A DNA stretch of 64,000 bases from Promicromonospora iranensis (GTDB taxonomy: Bacteria; Actinomycetota; Actinomycetes; Actinomycetales; Cellulomonadaceae), in contig NZ_JAJQMN010000006.1 of NCBI RefSeq assembly GCF_028994775.1, positions 186,001 through 250,000 on the forward strand, written 5' to 3'. The position numbers and the translations under genes are program-made. Positions 1 to 7,670 of the stretch are shown one piece after another (position 1 is the stretch's first letter; each line of letters starts with the position of its first letter). The notes beneath the pieces were generated by a model. It was not told the origin of the DNA. It was given only the letters and a program-made list of their open reading frames with translations, and searched no databases.

Positions 1-2
1 CC

Positions 3-335
3 GCCCTGCTGGACCAGCGCACCGTCGCGGGTATCGGCACCATCTGGATGGCTGAGTCACTGTTCGCGCGGCGGCTGTTCCCGTGGACGCCTGCCGTGGC
101 CCTGGCCGAGGAGGAGCGCGACGACCTGCTCCGCACCGCCCGCAGGCTCATGGAGCGCAGCGTGGCCGTGGGCAGGGCGCGTGGCCTGGGCGCCGTGGAG
201 ATGCACGTCCACGGCAGGGCGGGCCGGCCGTGCCACCGGTGCGGCACCCCGGTCGCCGTCGGTTCGGCGAACGAGAAGCCCTACGAGCGTCCGGTGTTCT
301 GGTGCCCGACCTGCCAGGCGCCTACCGCACGCTAG
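3..335 (+). CDS. Nei/Fpg-family DNA glycosylase, C-terminal part (5' end outside window)
   Basis: The reading frame is open from the window edge, so the N-terminal catalytic part is missing. What remains is the helix-two-turn-helix region (VAGIGTIWMAESLF) and a C-terminal zinc finger with C-H-R-C followed by C-P-T-C. This layout is typical of the formamidopyrimidine/endonuclease VIII family, which excises oxidised bases and nicks the abasic site. The residues IWMAE instead of the usual GNIYADE suggest an actinobacterial Nei-like member rather than MutM, though the catalytic N-terminus cannot be checked. A strong hairpin follows the stop codon. A second family member lies at 54762-55688. Confidence 0.85.
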   Translation, partial: ALLDQRTVAGIGTIWMAESLFARRLFPWTPAVALAEEERDDLLRTARRLMERSVAVGRARGLGAVEMHVHGRAGRPCHRCGTPVAVGSANEKPYERPVFWCPTCQAPTAR

Positions 336-396
336 ACACGTTGGAGCGGCCGGGCACGACCGCGGAAGAGGCAGACAGACCTGTAACGAGACAGGA

Positions 397-434
397 CCGG
401 GGCGGGACATCAGGTACGTGATGTCCCGCCCCGG
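397..434. terminator. bidirectional hairpin terminator between nei-like gene and clgR
   Basis: Two perfectly complementary 16-base arms (397-412 and 419-434) flank a six-base loop. They sit between the plus-strand gene ending at 335 and the minus-strand gene ending at 467. There is no long T-run, as is common in high-GC actinobacteria, so this is a terminator by position and stem strength. Confidence 0.75.
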
Positions 435-466
435 CTGTAGTCGTTCTTGCCGTGCCCGCCGGCTGA

Positions 467-820
467 TCAGCCGACCGGTGCCAGGTCCGACGGCGCGACG
501 TCCCGCCGCGCTGCGGTCCGGTCGCCTCCCCTGGCGAGGAGTCCGGCGACGAAGTCCGCCGGGATGGTGTCGGGGATCTGGAATCCTTCGGCCACCGCTA
601 CGCGGTCGCTCACCTCACGCAGGACCAAGGACAGCGGCACGTCGAGCGCCTCGCAGATGGAGCCAAGAAGCTCGGACGACGCCTCCTTCTGCCCTCGCTC
701 CACCTCACTGAGGTAACCCAGCGACACTCGCGCCGCCGACGAAACCTCGCGCAGGGTGCGCCCCTGACGCTGCCGCGTGTCACGCAGCACGTCTCCGATT
801 TCTCGCCGTAGTACGACCAT
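467..820 (-). CDS. clgR: ClgR-type XRE-family transcriptional regulator
   Basis: A 117-residue protein with an N-terminal Cro/CI helix-turn-helix at about residues 7-62 ([20 protein letters not shown], then [16 protein letters not shown]). ClgR activates clpP and other proteolysis genes in actinobacteria. The start at 820 is preceded by a GAGAGGGGG ribosome site; longer in-frame starts lack one and add no domain. It lies downstream of pgsA and cinA as in many actinobacteria, but recA/recX, often next, are not seen on this side. Streptomyces ClgR carries a C-terminal degradation tag ending in Ala-Ala; here the tail ends LAPVG, so proteolytic control may differ. Confidence 0.85.
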   Translation of the reverse strand: MVVLRREIGDVLRDTRQRQGRTLREVSSAARVSLGYLSEVERGQKEASSELLGSICEALDVPLSLVLREVSDRVAVAEGFQIPDTIPADFVAGLLARGGDRTAARRDVAPSDLAPVG

Positions 821-907
821 CTCGCGCCCCCTCTCAGTGCCTGTCCCTGAACTCACGCCCTGCCCTGCCTGGACCGGACGCGTCTTGCGTGTGGTACGTG
901 CTCCGAG

Positions 908-947
908 CGTGGAGTTCGTTCTACCGTACCCCGCGCTCGTGGAGTTC
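908..947. promoter_or_regulatory. paired 10-bp direct repeats upstream of clgR
   Basis: CGTGGAGTTC occurs at 908-917 and again at 938-947, exactly 30 bases apart (about three helical turns), in the 246-base region between the clgR start and the end of cinA. This is a possible regulator site, including clgR autoregulation. It was not matched to a published ClgR motif. Confidence 0.3.
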
Positions 948-1066
948 TTGCGCCGGCTCCGGGTGGTCGGCCTGTTCGTGATCACACCGGGACAACGTCG
1001 TGGATATGAGCCTTGTTCCCGAACGGCGTCCGCGTCAAGTCCTGTGCAAGATTAAACCAAGAAGTT

Positions 1067-1588
1067 TCACTTGTCTGTAACTTCAGGAGAGTTCTCGGCG
1101 GGTGTGTCGCGATTTTCACCCGGTGCCTCGCTGACGAGTGTCCATGCCAGGTCGAGCACCCCACGCGCGGCGTCGGCTATCACCTGGGACCGATCGCCGT
1201 CGAGGTCCAGGCGGTGCACCTCGGACACTACCGGGGTGCTCACTGCGACGAAAACCACACCTGGCTCTTGACCGTCCTGCGGGTCGGGTCCGGCCACGCC
1301 GGTCGTCGCGAGGCCCACGTCAGCCCCCGTGACGGTGCGCACCCCGGCCGCCATCTGAGCGGCCACCGCCTCGTCGACGGCGCCTCGCTCGGCGAGCAGG
1401 TCGGCATCCACCCCGAGGAGCCCGGCCTTCAGGTCCGTGGCATAGGCGACGACGCCGCCGCGCAGGACCCGTGACGCACCGGGGACCGAGACGAGCGCGG
1501 CCGTGACGAGGCCGCCCGTGAGCGACTCGGCCACGCCGATGGTCCAGCCCCGTGCGGCCGCTTCTGCCAGCAGGCGGGGCGCGGTCAT
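1067..1588 (-). CDS. cinA: CinA C-terminal domain protein (PncC-type nicotinamide-nucleotide amidohydrolase)
   Basis: A 173-residue stand-alone CinA C-terminal domain. Family motifs are visible near the N-terminus (IGVAESLTGG) and in the middle (TTGVAGPDP). This domain deamidates nicotinamide mononucleotide to nicotinate mononucleotide in pyridine-nucleotide salvage; the N-terminal molybdopterin-like domain of full-length CinA is absent, as usual in actinobacteria. The start at 1588 was chosen because it overlaps the pgsA stop by ATGA, implying translational coupling, and because the domain begins about 12 residues later. Confidence 0.9.
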   Translation of the reverse strand: MTAPRLLAEAAARGWTIGVAESLTGGLVTAALVSVPGASRVLRGGVVAYATDLKAGLLGVDADLLAERGAVDEAVAAQMAAGVRTVTGADVGLATTGVAGPDPQDGQEPGVVFVAVSTPVVSEVHRLDLDGDRSQVIADAARGVLDLAWTLVSEAPGENRDTPAENSPEVTDK

Positions 1589-2175
1589 ACGCTGCGCGTC
1601 CTGGCCCGTGCGTCGCGGCGGATCTTCCAGCCCTGGTACACGTACTCGACACCCGTCACGACGGTCAGCACGAACGCGGCCATCAGCACGATCCAGGCGA
1701 GCACCGTGAACCACTCGAAGCCGTCACGCGGCAGCAGGAACATCGAGATCGCCACGGCCTGCAGCACGGTCTTGAGCTTGCCGCCCCGCGACGCCGGCAT
1801 CACCTCGTACTTGAGCATACCCATGCGCATGAACGTGATGCCGAGCTCACGCACCAGGATCACCACCGGGATCCACCACGGCACCTCGCCGAGCGGTATC
1901 CAGAGCAGGATCAGCGCGGCACCGATGAGCAGCTTGTCCGCGATCGGGTCGAGCAGCTTGCCCAGGTCGGTGATGAGGCCGCGCGACCGGGCGAGGTAGC
2001 CGTCCACCTTGTCCGACACCGCCGCGACCACGAAGATCGCTGTCGCCACGAGCCGCCACGTGGTGTCGTCCCCACCTTCGACGAGAAGTGCCCAGGCGAA
2101 GAACGGGACCATGGCGATGCGAATCATCGTGACGAAGTTCGCAATATTCCAGGGCGACGGAGCGTCGTTGACCAT
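1585..2175 (-). CDS. pgsA: CDP-diacylglycerol--glycerol-3-phosphate 3-phosphatidyltransferase
   Basis: A 196-residue membrane enzyme that makes phosphatidylglycerol phosphate from CDP-diacylglycerol and glycerol 3-phosphate, the committed step to phosphatidylglycerol and cardiolipin. The CDP-alcohol phosphotransferase signature is complete: D55, D58-G59, A62-R63, G72, D76 and D80. Several hydrophobic helices flank it. The gene is coupled to cinA by a 4-base overlap. In many actinobacteria it directly follows ftsK; here a lipoprotein gene on the opposite strand (2308-3588) lies between them. Confidence 0.93.
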   Translation of the reverse strand: MVNDAPSPWNIANFVTMIRIAMVPFFAWALLVEGGDDTTWRLVATAIFVVAAVSDKVDGYLARSRGLITDLGKLLDPIADKLLIGAALILLWIPLGEVPWWIPVVILVRELGITFMRMGMLKYEVMPASRGGKLKTVLQAVAISMFLLPRDGFEWFTVLAWIVLMAAFVLTVVTGVEYVYQGWKIRRDARARTRSV

Positions 2176-2295
2176 TGCTCAAGCCTAACTGCGGTTCACT
2201 CGCGCCCGGACCGCACCGGGCCGCGCGGGCAACTGCCGCACCCCAGTCACCATCCCAGCACCACGCGTCCGCTCGCTGCCCTGCCCGGCCTGCCA

Positions 2296-2301
2296 TAGCA
2301 T
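2296..2301 (+). promoter_or_regulatory. -10-like element of the CapA-like lipoprotein gene
   Basis: TAGCAT lies at -12 to -7 from the GTG at 2308, the spacing expected for a leaderless transcript. The GGAGG beside the start touches the GTG and is too close to act as a Shine-Dalgarno sequence. Confidence 0.45.
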
Positions 2302-2307
2302 CCGGAG

Positions 2308-3588
2308 GTGGCCAACGCCGGCGTCCTGCGGCTCCTCGCGTCCGCAACCGTGACCTGCGCGCTCGTCATCACGGCCGCGGGCTGCACGCCCCTTCCCGGC
2401 CCCGGTTCGACACCGGCGTCCACCGGCTCCGGTGCCCCGGGGACGACGACGTCCCCCGTGGCCTCGCCGTCAGCGCCCCCACCCTCACCGGAGCCCACAC
2501 CACAGGACATCGAGCTCACGTTGCTCGCCGCGGGCGACGTCCTCACCCACTCGCCGGTGAACGACTCCGCGACCGGGCCGGACGGCATCGACTACTCACC
2601 GCTGCTGGCGGGCATCGATTCCTGGGTCGACCGCGCGGACCTGGCACTGTGCCATCTGGAGGTTCCGGTCGCCCCGCCTGGTACGCAGCCGTCGGGCTAC
2701 CCCGTGTTCCGCGCACCGCGCGAGATCGTCCGCGACTTGGGCGAGCAGGGCTGGGACGGCTGCTCGACGGCGTCCAACCACTCGGCCGACTCGGGCTACG
2801 ACGGCATCGCAGCGACCCTCGACGCGCTCGACCACGCCGGGATGGGCCATGTCGGTACGGCCCGCGACAAGCGTGAGTCGCTCAGCCCCCAGCTCTACCA
2901 GCTGCGCAGGGACGGCCGGACCGTCACGGTCGCCCACCTGGCCGCGACCTACGGGCTGAACGGCTCGGAGCCGCCCAGCGGTCCCTGGTCGGTGGACCTC
3001 ATCGACGCCGACCGGATCGTCGAGCAGGCCCGGGCTGCCCGGGCCGCCGGTGCGGACCTGGTCCTGGTGAGCCTGCACGACGGCACCGAGTACATCTCGG
3101 AGCCGACCGACCACCAGAAGGAGACGGTCAAGGCGCTGGCACGCTCCCGTCAGGTGGACCTGGTGATCGGGCACCACGCGCACGTGCCGCAGCCGGTGGC
3201 GCACCTGCGCGGTGGACCGGGCGGCGACGGGATGTGGGTGGCCTACGGCCTCGGCAACCTGCTGTCCAACCAGGGCGAGGAGTGCTGCGTGGCGGCGTCC
3301 GCCGTCGGGCTGCTGCTGGTGGCGGACATCGTCCAGCCGCCGGGCGCCCCGGCCCGGGTCACGGACGCCCGCTGGGCCGCGACCACGGTCGACCGCACCG
3401 CCGGGCACCGGCTGCGCGCCACGCGCGATGCCCTGGCCCACCCCGAAGAGGGGCAGCTCGGTGCCGGCGAGCTCAGGGAGCGCCTGCGAATCGCGCAGAC
3501 CTCGGCCGGGACCTCCGCACGTGAGCAGCGCCTGCCGCCCAAGCACCCCTCGGGCAAGGCGCCGCGGGTGGTCCCCCGCGCCCGCTGA
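2308..3588 (+). CDS. CapA-family (PGA_cap) lipoprotein, metallophosphatase-like
   Basis: A 426-residue protein with a signal peptide ending in a lipobox (TAAGC, Cys at about residue 26) and a Pro/Ser/Thr-rich linker to about residue 65. The CapA/PGA_cap domain follows: AAGDVLTH, NHSADSGYDG, VSLHDGTEY and IGHHAHVPQP, the His and Asp residues expected of a metallophosphatase-like fold. CapA proteins take part in poly-gamma-glutamate capsule synthesis, but most actinobacterial lipoprotein members are uncharacterised; no capB/capC is nearby. It is likely exported and anchored on the outer face of the membrane. It converges with ftsK, with only four bases between the stops. Confidence 0.85.
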   Translation: MANAGVLRLLASATVTCALVITAAGCTPLPGPGSTPASTGSGAPGTTTSPVASPSAPPPSPEPTPQDIELTLLAAGDVLTHSPVNDSATGPDGIDYSPLLAGIDSWVDRADLALCHLEVPVAPPGTQPSGYPVFRAPREIVRDLGEQGWDGCSTASNHSADSGYDGIAATLDALDHAGMGHVGTARDKRESLSPQLYQLRRDGRTVTVAHLAATYGLNGSEPPSGPWSVDLIDADRIVEQARAARAAGADLVLVSLHDGTEYISEPTDHQKETVKALARSRQVDLVIGHHAHVPQPVAHLRGGPGGDGMWVAYGLGNLLSNQGEECCVAASAVGLLLVADIVQPPGAPARVTDARWAATTVDRTAGHRLRATRDALAHPEEGQLGAGELRERLRIAQTSAGTSAREQRLPPKHPSGKAPRVVPRAR

Positions 3589-3592
3589 CCTG

Positions 3593-6400
3593 TCAGCGCA
3601 GCGCCTCGGCGTCGTCGTGGTAGTCGGTGGCGACGGGCGGCATGTGGCCGTCCGTCCCCTCCGCGTACTGGTCTCCGGAGGCGCGACCGGCCTCGTCGGC
3701 GCCCCGGTCGGGCTCCGCCTGGTCGAAGACCTGCGAGGGCTGCTCGCCACGGATGAGAGCGAGCGCCGAGGGCAGCTCGTCCGCGGACACGAGCACGTCG
3801 CGCGCCTTGGACCCCTCCGAGGGTCCCACGATCTCCCGGGACTCCAGGAGGTCCATGAGCCGCCCGGCCTTGGCGAAGCCCACACGGAGCTTGCGCTGCA
3901 ACATGGACGTCGAGCCGAACTGCGTGGTGACCACGAGCTCCGTGGCCTGCAGCAACAGGTCCAGGTCGTCGCCGATGTCCTCGTCGACCTGCTTCTTCGC
4001 CGCGGCGGGCGCTGCGACGTCCTCGCGGTACACCGGCTTGAGCTGGCTCTTGACGTGCTCGACGACCTGGTGCACCTCGGACTCGGTGACCCAGGCGCCC
4101 TGGACACGCATCGGCTTGGCGGCCCCCATGGGCAGGAACAGCGCGTCACCCTGGCCGATGAGCTTCTCCGCGCCGGGCTGGTCGAGCACCACGCGCGAGT
4201 CCGTGACCGACGACGTCGCGAACGCGAGCCGCGACGGCACGTTCGCCTTGATGAGCCCCGTGACCACGTCGACGGACGGGCGCTGTGTGGCCAGCACGAG
4301 GTGGATGCCGGCGGCGCGGGCCAGCTGCGTGATGCGCTGGATCGAGGCCTCGACGTCGCGCGGGGCCACCATCATGAGGTCGGCGAGCTCGTCGACGACC
4401 ACCAGGAGGTACGGGTAGGGCGCGATCTTGCGCTCGGAGCCCGGCGGAGGCTTGACCTTGCCGGCCCGCACCGCCGTGTTGAAGTCGTCGATGTGCTTGA
4501 AGCCGAACGCCGCCAGGTCGTCGTACCGGGAGTCCATCTCCCGCACCACCCAGTCGAGAGCCTCCGCGGCCTTCTTGGGACTGGTGATGATCGGCGTGAT
4601 GAGGTGGGGGATGCCCTCGTAGATCGTGAGCTCGACGCGCTTGGGGTCCACCAGGATGAGGCGCACCTGCTCGGGGGTGGCACGCATCAGGATCGAGGTG
4701 ATCATCGAGTTGATGAAGCTCGACTTACCGGCACCGGTGGCACCCGCCACGAGGATGTGCGGCATCTTCGCGAGGTTCGCGACGACGTAACCGCCCTCGA
4801 CGTCCTTGCCGACGCCCATCACCATGGAGTGCTCGGTACGCCGTGCGGCCCCCGAGCGGAGCACGTCGCCCAGCACCACGGTCTCGCGGTCGGTGTTCGG
4901 GATCTCGATACCGATGGCGGACTTGCCGGGGATGGGCGACAGGATGCGCACGTCCGCGCTCGCCACCGCGTACGCGATGTTGTTGGACAGCGACGTGATG
5001 CGCTCGACCTTGGTCTTGGCACCGACCTCGACCTCGTAGCGGGTGACCGTCGGGCCGCGGCTGAAGCCGGTGACCTTGGCGTCGACGCCGAACTGCTCGA
5101 ACACGCCCGTGAGCGACTCGACCACCCGGTCGTTGGCGGCCGACCGCGCCTTGTGCGGCGGTCCCTGCACCAGCAGGTCCTCGTCGGGCAGCAGGTAGAC
5201 GGTGTCGCCCTCCAGCATGGGCTGCACGCCACGCGGCATCGGCTCGCCGCCCTGCGGAGGCTTGGGGCCGTCGGATGCCTTGCCCGGCTCGCCGTCCGAC
5301 CTCAGGACGCCGGGGCCGATGGCGGGCGCACCGGTGCTCTTGCCCGCCGACTCGCTGGTCGGGATGCGCTGCGTCATGAGCTTGCCCGCCTTGGCCGCCC
5401 GCTCGGCGGCCTCGACCTCCGCGGCCTTCTCGAAGGCCTCGTCGCCCACGAACCCGGCCAGGCGCTCCTTCTCGGCGGCGATCTCCTGCTTGGTGCGGCG
5501 CTTGCGGCGCTTGGTACCGGCGGCGGCGCCGTCGTGCGGCGAGACGCCCTCGGCCAGCGCGAGCCCGTCCTCGTCGGTCAGGGCCGGCTCACGGTGGTTG
5601 CCGGTGAGCCGGTCGTAGAGGCCGCGCAGGCGTGCCGGGATCCGGTGCACCGGCGTCGCCGTCACGATCAGGACGCCGAAGAATCCGGCCAGGATGTACA
5701 GCGGGATCGCGAACCACTGCGTCAGCCCGGTGACCACCGGTGTCGCGAAGAGGAACCCGATCACGCCGCCGGCGTCCTGCACCGGGGTGAAGCCCTCGGC
5801 AGGCGAGGGCAGGTCGGCGCTGATGTGCACGAGGGAGCAGGTGGCGACCACCAGGAAGCTGAGCCCGATCGCCACCCGGCCGTTCTGCTGGGTGCGTTCG
5901 GGATGACGCATGACGCGGAACGCGAGCCACACGAGCAGCACGGGCAGGGCGACGCCGGCGATGCCGAACGTGCCCGCGACCACGGCGTGCACGCCGTCGC
6001 CGAAGGCACCGTCGATGCCCCACCACTCGCGCGCGGCGACGATCACCGCCACCGCGAGCAGCGCGAAGCCGACGCCGTCGCGCCGGTGGTCCGGTTCCAG
6101 TTCCTGGCCTCCCTGCTGATGTGCCTTCTGCGCGCCCTGGTCGAACGCATCCTGCGCCGTCCGGGGTCCGGCGGCGCGGGTGGCGCCGCCCACGGCGTGC
6201 GCCATGCCCATCCACAGCCCGCGCAGAGCGCGGACCGGCCACGGCGGGCCGGACGGCGCGGACGCAGCCTTGGACGCCGGGCGGGTAGCCCCCCGGCGCT
6301 GTGTCGATCGCTTCGACGCTGCGGCCTTGGGCCTGGCGCTCTTCGCGCCCTGCCCGGATCCCTTCCCGGAACTTCGCCGGGCCGACGTGCGGGTCGCCAT
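3593..6400 (-). CDS. ftsK: DNA translocase FtsK/SpoIIIE
   Basis: A 935-residue septal DNA pump that moves chromosome termini apart at division. A basic, Ala/Lys-rich N-terminus is followed by four membrane helices (about residues 100-265), an acidic/Lys linker, and the RecA-like motor. Walker A (AGATGAGKSS) lies near residue 555, DPKRVEL follows, Walker B is LLVVVDELADLMMV, and ATQRPSVDVVTG is conserved. The C-terminal gamma winged helix (LQRKLRVGFAKAGRLMDLLE) is present. The start at 6400 was chosen because the basic cytoplasmic segment begins there; the upstream extension is non-conserved. The long antisense frame on the plus strand is a shadow. Confidence 0.95.
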   Translation of the reverse strand: MATRTSARRSSGKGSGQGAKSARPKAAASKRSTQRRGATRPASKAASAPSGPPWPVRALRGLWMGMAHAVGGATRAAGPRTAQDAFDQGAQKAHQQGGQELEPDHRRDGVGFALLAVAVIVAAREWWGIDGAFGDGVHAVVAGTFGIAGVALPVLLVWLAFRVMRHPERTQQNGRVAIGLSFLVVATCSLVHISADLPSPAEGFTPVQDAGGVIGFLFATPVVTGLTQWFAIPLYILAGFFGVLIVTATPVHRIPARLRGLYDRLTGNHREPALTDEDGLALAEGVSPHDGAAAGTKRRKRRTKQEIAAEKERLAGFVGDEAFEKAAEVEAAERAAKAGKLMTQRIPTSESAGKSTGAPAIGPGVLRSDGEPGKASDGPKPPQGGEPMPRGVQPMLEGDTVYLLPDEDLLVQGPPHKARSAANDRVVESLTGVFEQFGVDAKVTGFSRGPTVTRYEVEVGAKTKVERITSLSNNIAYAVASADVRILSPIPGKSAIGIEIPNTDRETVVLGDVLRSGAARRTEHSMVMGVGKDVEGGYVVANLAKMPHILVAGATGAGKSSFINSMITSILMRATPEQVRLILVDPKRVELTIYEGIPHLITPIITSPKKAAEALDWVVREMDSRYDDLAAFGFKHIDDFNTAVRAGKVKPPPGSERKIAPYPYLLVVVDELADLMMVAPRDVEASIQRITQLARAAGIHLVLATQRPSVDVVTGLIKANVPSRLAFATSSVTDSRVVLDQPGAEKLIGQGDALFLPMGAAKPMRVQGAWVTESEVHQVVEHVKSQLKPVYREDVAAPAAAKKQVDEDIGDDLDLLLQATELVVTTQFGSTSMLQRKLRVGFAKAGRLMDLLESREIVGPSEGSKARDVLVSADELPSALALIRGEQPSQVFDQAEPDRGADEAGRASGDQYAEGTDGHMPPVATDYHDDAEALR

Positions 6401-6552
6401 GATGTCGCCACCGTAACGGGCGACGACGGCCCCGCCCAGGAAGCCTCGCGGTGTGTCCCGGACCGGGCCGCTGTCCGGTTTGTCGCGCTCTCCCCCGCGT
6501 CCTGGCCGCGGGAGGCCGAATCGGCAGGCCCGGTCGGCGAGCCCGAGAGAGC

Positions 6553-6990
6553 TCAGCCCAGGAGCAGCCCCACCGCCAGCATCACGACTCCGGCGGCCAG
6601 CGCCACCGCCCCGACCGGAAGCAGGACGACGGCGCGGTTGGGCGTCGTCCGCCCGTCTCCCATCGCGGAGAAGAAGAACCCGGCCGGCATCAGGATCGCC
6701 GCCCACAGGACGCCGGTGGCAGCCAGCCAGTGCGCGAACCCGGTCAGGCTCGTCGCCTCCGCCAGGAGCACGCAGAGCAGCCCGAGGATCACCAGGACGC
6801 CCGCGTGGGCGTGGCCCGCCCGGTAGAAGCTCTTCTGCAGGTCGGTGGTGACCAGCCGGCCGCCGAAGACCTTGAGCAGGAAGAACCCGCCCGACTCGAC
6901 CGCCACGACGGTCAGCAGCACGATGCCCGCTGTGATGCGGGCCGGATCCGAGAGCTCGAGCACGACGTCCTCCAGGACTAGATGGTGCAC
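6553..6990 (-). CDS. four-helix integral membrane protein of unknown function
   Basis: A 145-residue very hydrophobic protein with about four membrane segments, at roughly residues 18-40, 58-80, 85-105 and 115-143. I do not recognise a family. It diverges from a TetR regulator at 7055, and a 23-bp imperfect palindrome immediately precedes its GTG start. A TetR gene beside a small membrane protein with the operator between them is a common arrangement for a locally repressed transport or stress function, but the substrate cannot be read from the sequence. Confidence 0.75.
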   Translation of the reverse strand: MHHLVLEDVVLELSDPARITAGIVLLTVVAVESGGFFLLKVFGGRLVTTDLQKSFYRAGHAHAGVLVILGLLCVLLAEATSLTGFAHWLAATGVLWAAILMPAGFFFSAMGDGRTTPNRAVVLLPVGAVALAAGVVMLAVGLLLG

Positions 6991-6991
6991 T

Positions 6992-7014
6992 GTTTTGTAA
7001 CACTGTTATCAAAC
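6992..7014. promoter_or_regulatory. probable TetR operator between membrane protein and tetR
   Basis: A 23-bp dyad centred on a single C has 9 of 11 base pairs matched; its core TAACACTGTTA is perfect. It begins two bases upstream of the GTG of the membrane protein gene and lies upstream of the tetR -10 element, so a bound repressor could block both divergent genes. Confidence 0.65.
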
Positions 7015-7042
7015 ATCGTTCGTAAACTGGCGTCAAGGCTTC

Positions 7043-7048
7043 TAGACT
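7043..7048 (+). promoter_or_regulatory. -10 element of the TetR gene, leaderless
   Basis: TAGACT sits at -12 to -7 from the ATG at 7055 and no ribosome-binding site is present, consistent with transcription starting at the first codon. Confidence 0.5.
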
Positions 7049-7054
7049 CACGGC

Positions 7055-7642
7055 ATGGCTCGACCACGGCTGCACGACGACGCCCTGCGCACCCAGCTCC
7101 TCGAGGTCACGTCGCAGGTGATCTCGTCGGACGGCGAGAGCGCCGTCACCGTCCGCAAGGTCGCCGCCGCGGCGGGCACCAGCGCGTCCGCGGTCTATGC
7201 CCTGTTCGGCTCGCGCGAGGCGCTGGTCGAGGCAGTCGGCGACGAGGGGTTCCGGCGGTTCGCAGAGCACCTCGCCGCCGTGAGCCAGGGTCACGACCCC
7301 GCGGCGGACCTGCGCGCCCTCGGCGGCGCGTACCGGAAGTTCGCCCTCGCGGACCCGCACTTCTACCGCGTCATGTTCTACCGCGCGGTGTCACCGGCCG
7401 ACGGCGAGCTGGTGTCCGCCGTCGACCGCCCCACGTTCCGGGTCCTGCACGACGCCGTCGGCAGTGTGCTCGCCGGCGCGCCGCCCGAGCGCGTGCTGAG
7501 TGCCGCCGTCGGCCTGTGGGGGCTGGTGCACGGGCTGGTGTCGCTGGAGCTCGCGGGGCTGCTGCCCGGCGACGAGAGGGCGCGCGAGGCGGCGTTCGAC
7601 CAGGCGGCCGGGGCGGTAGGGCCCGCACTGCTCGCGCCCTGA
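7055..7642 (+). CDS. TetR/AcrR-family regulator with WHG-type C-terminal domain
   Basis: A 195-residue protein. The N-terminal TetR helix-turn-helix spans about residues 10-56 (SAVTVRKVAAAAGTSASAVY, then ALFGSREALVEA). The C-terminal ligand domain carries the WHG signature (VGLWGLVHGLVSLELAG). It probably represses its divergent neighbour (6553-6990) and itself through the palindrome at 6992-7014. The ligand is unknown. Confidence 0.88.
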   Translation: MARPRLHDDALRTQLLEVTSQVISSDGESAVTVRKVAAAAGTSASAVYALFGSREALVEAVGDEGFRRFAEHLAAVSQGHDPAADLRALGGAYRKFALADPHFYRVMFYRAVSPADGELVSAVDRPTFRVLHDAVGSVLAGAPPERVLSAAVGLWGLVHGLVSLELAGLLPGDERAREAAFDQAAGAVGPALLAP

Positions 7643-7670
7643 CACCGCGCGGCGCCCCGCGAGCGGCGGG

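Noticed and set aside
3212-6826. 1204-codon open frame on the plus strand opposite ftsK
   Set aside because: It is antisense to a clearly conserved FtsK and is rich in His/Arg/Asp/Val without domain structure, as expected from GC-rich codon bias on the opposite strand.
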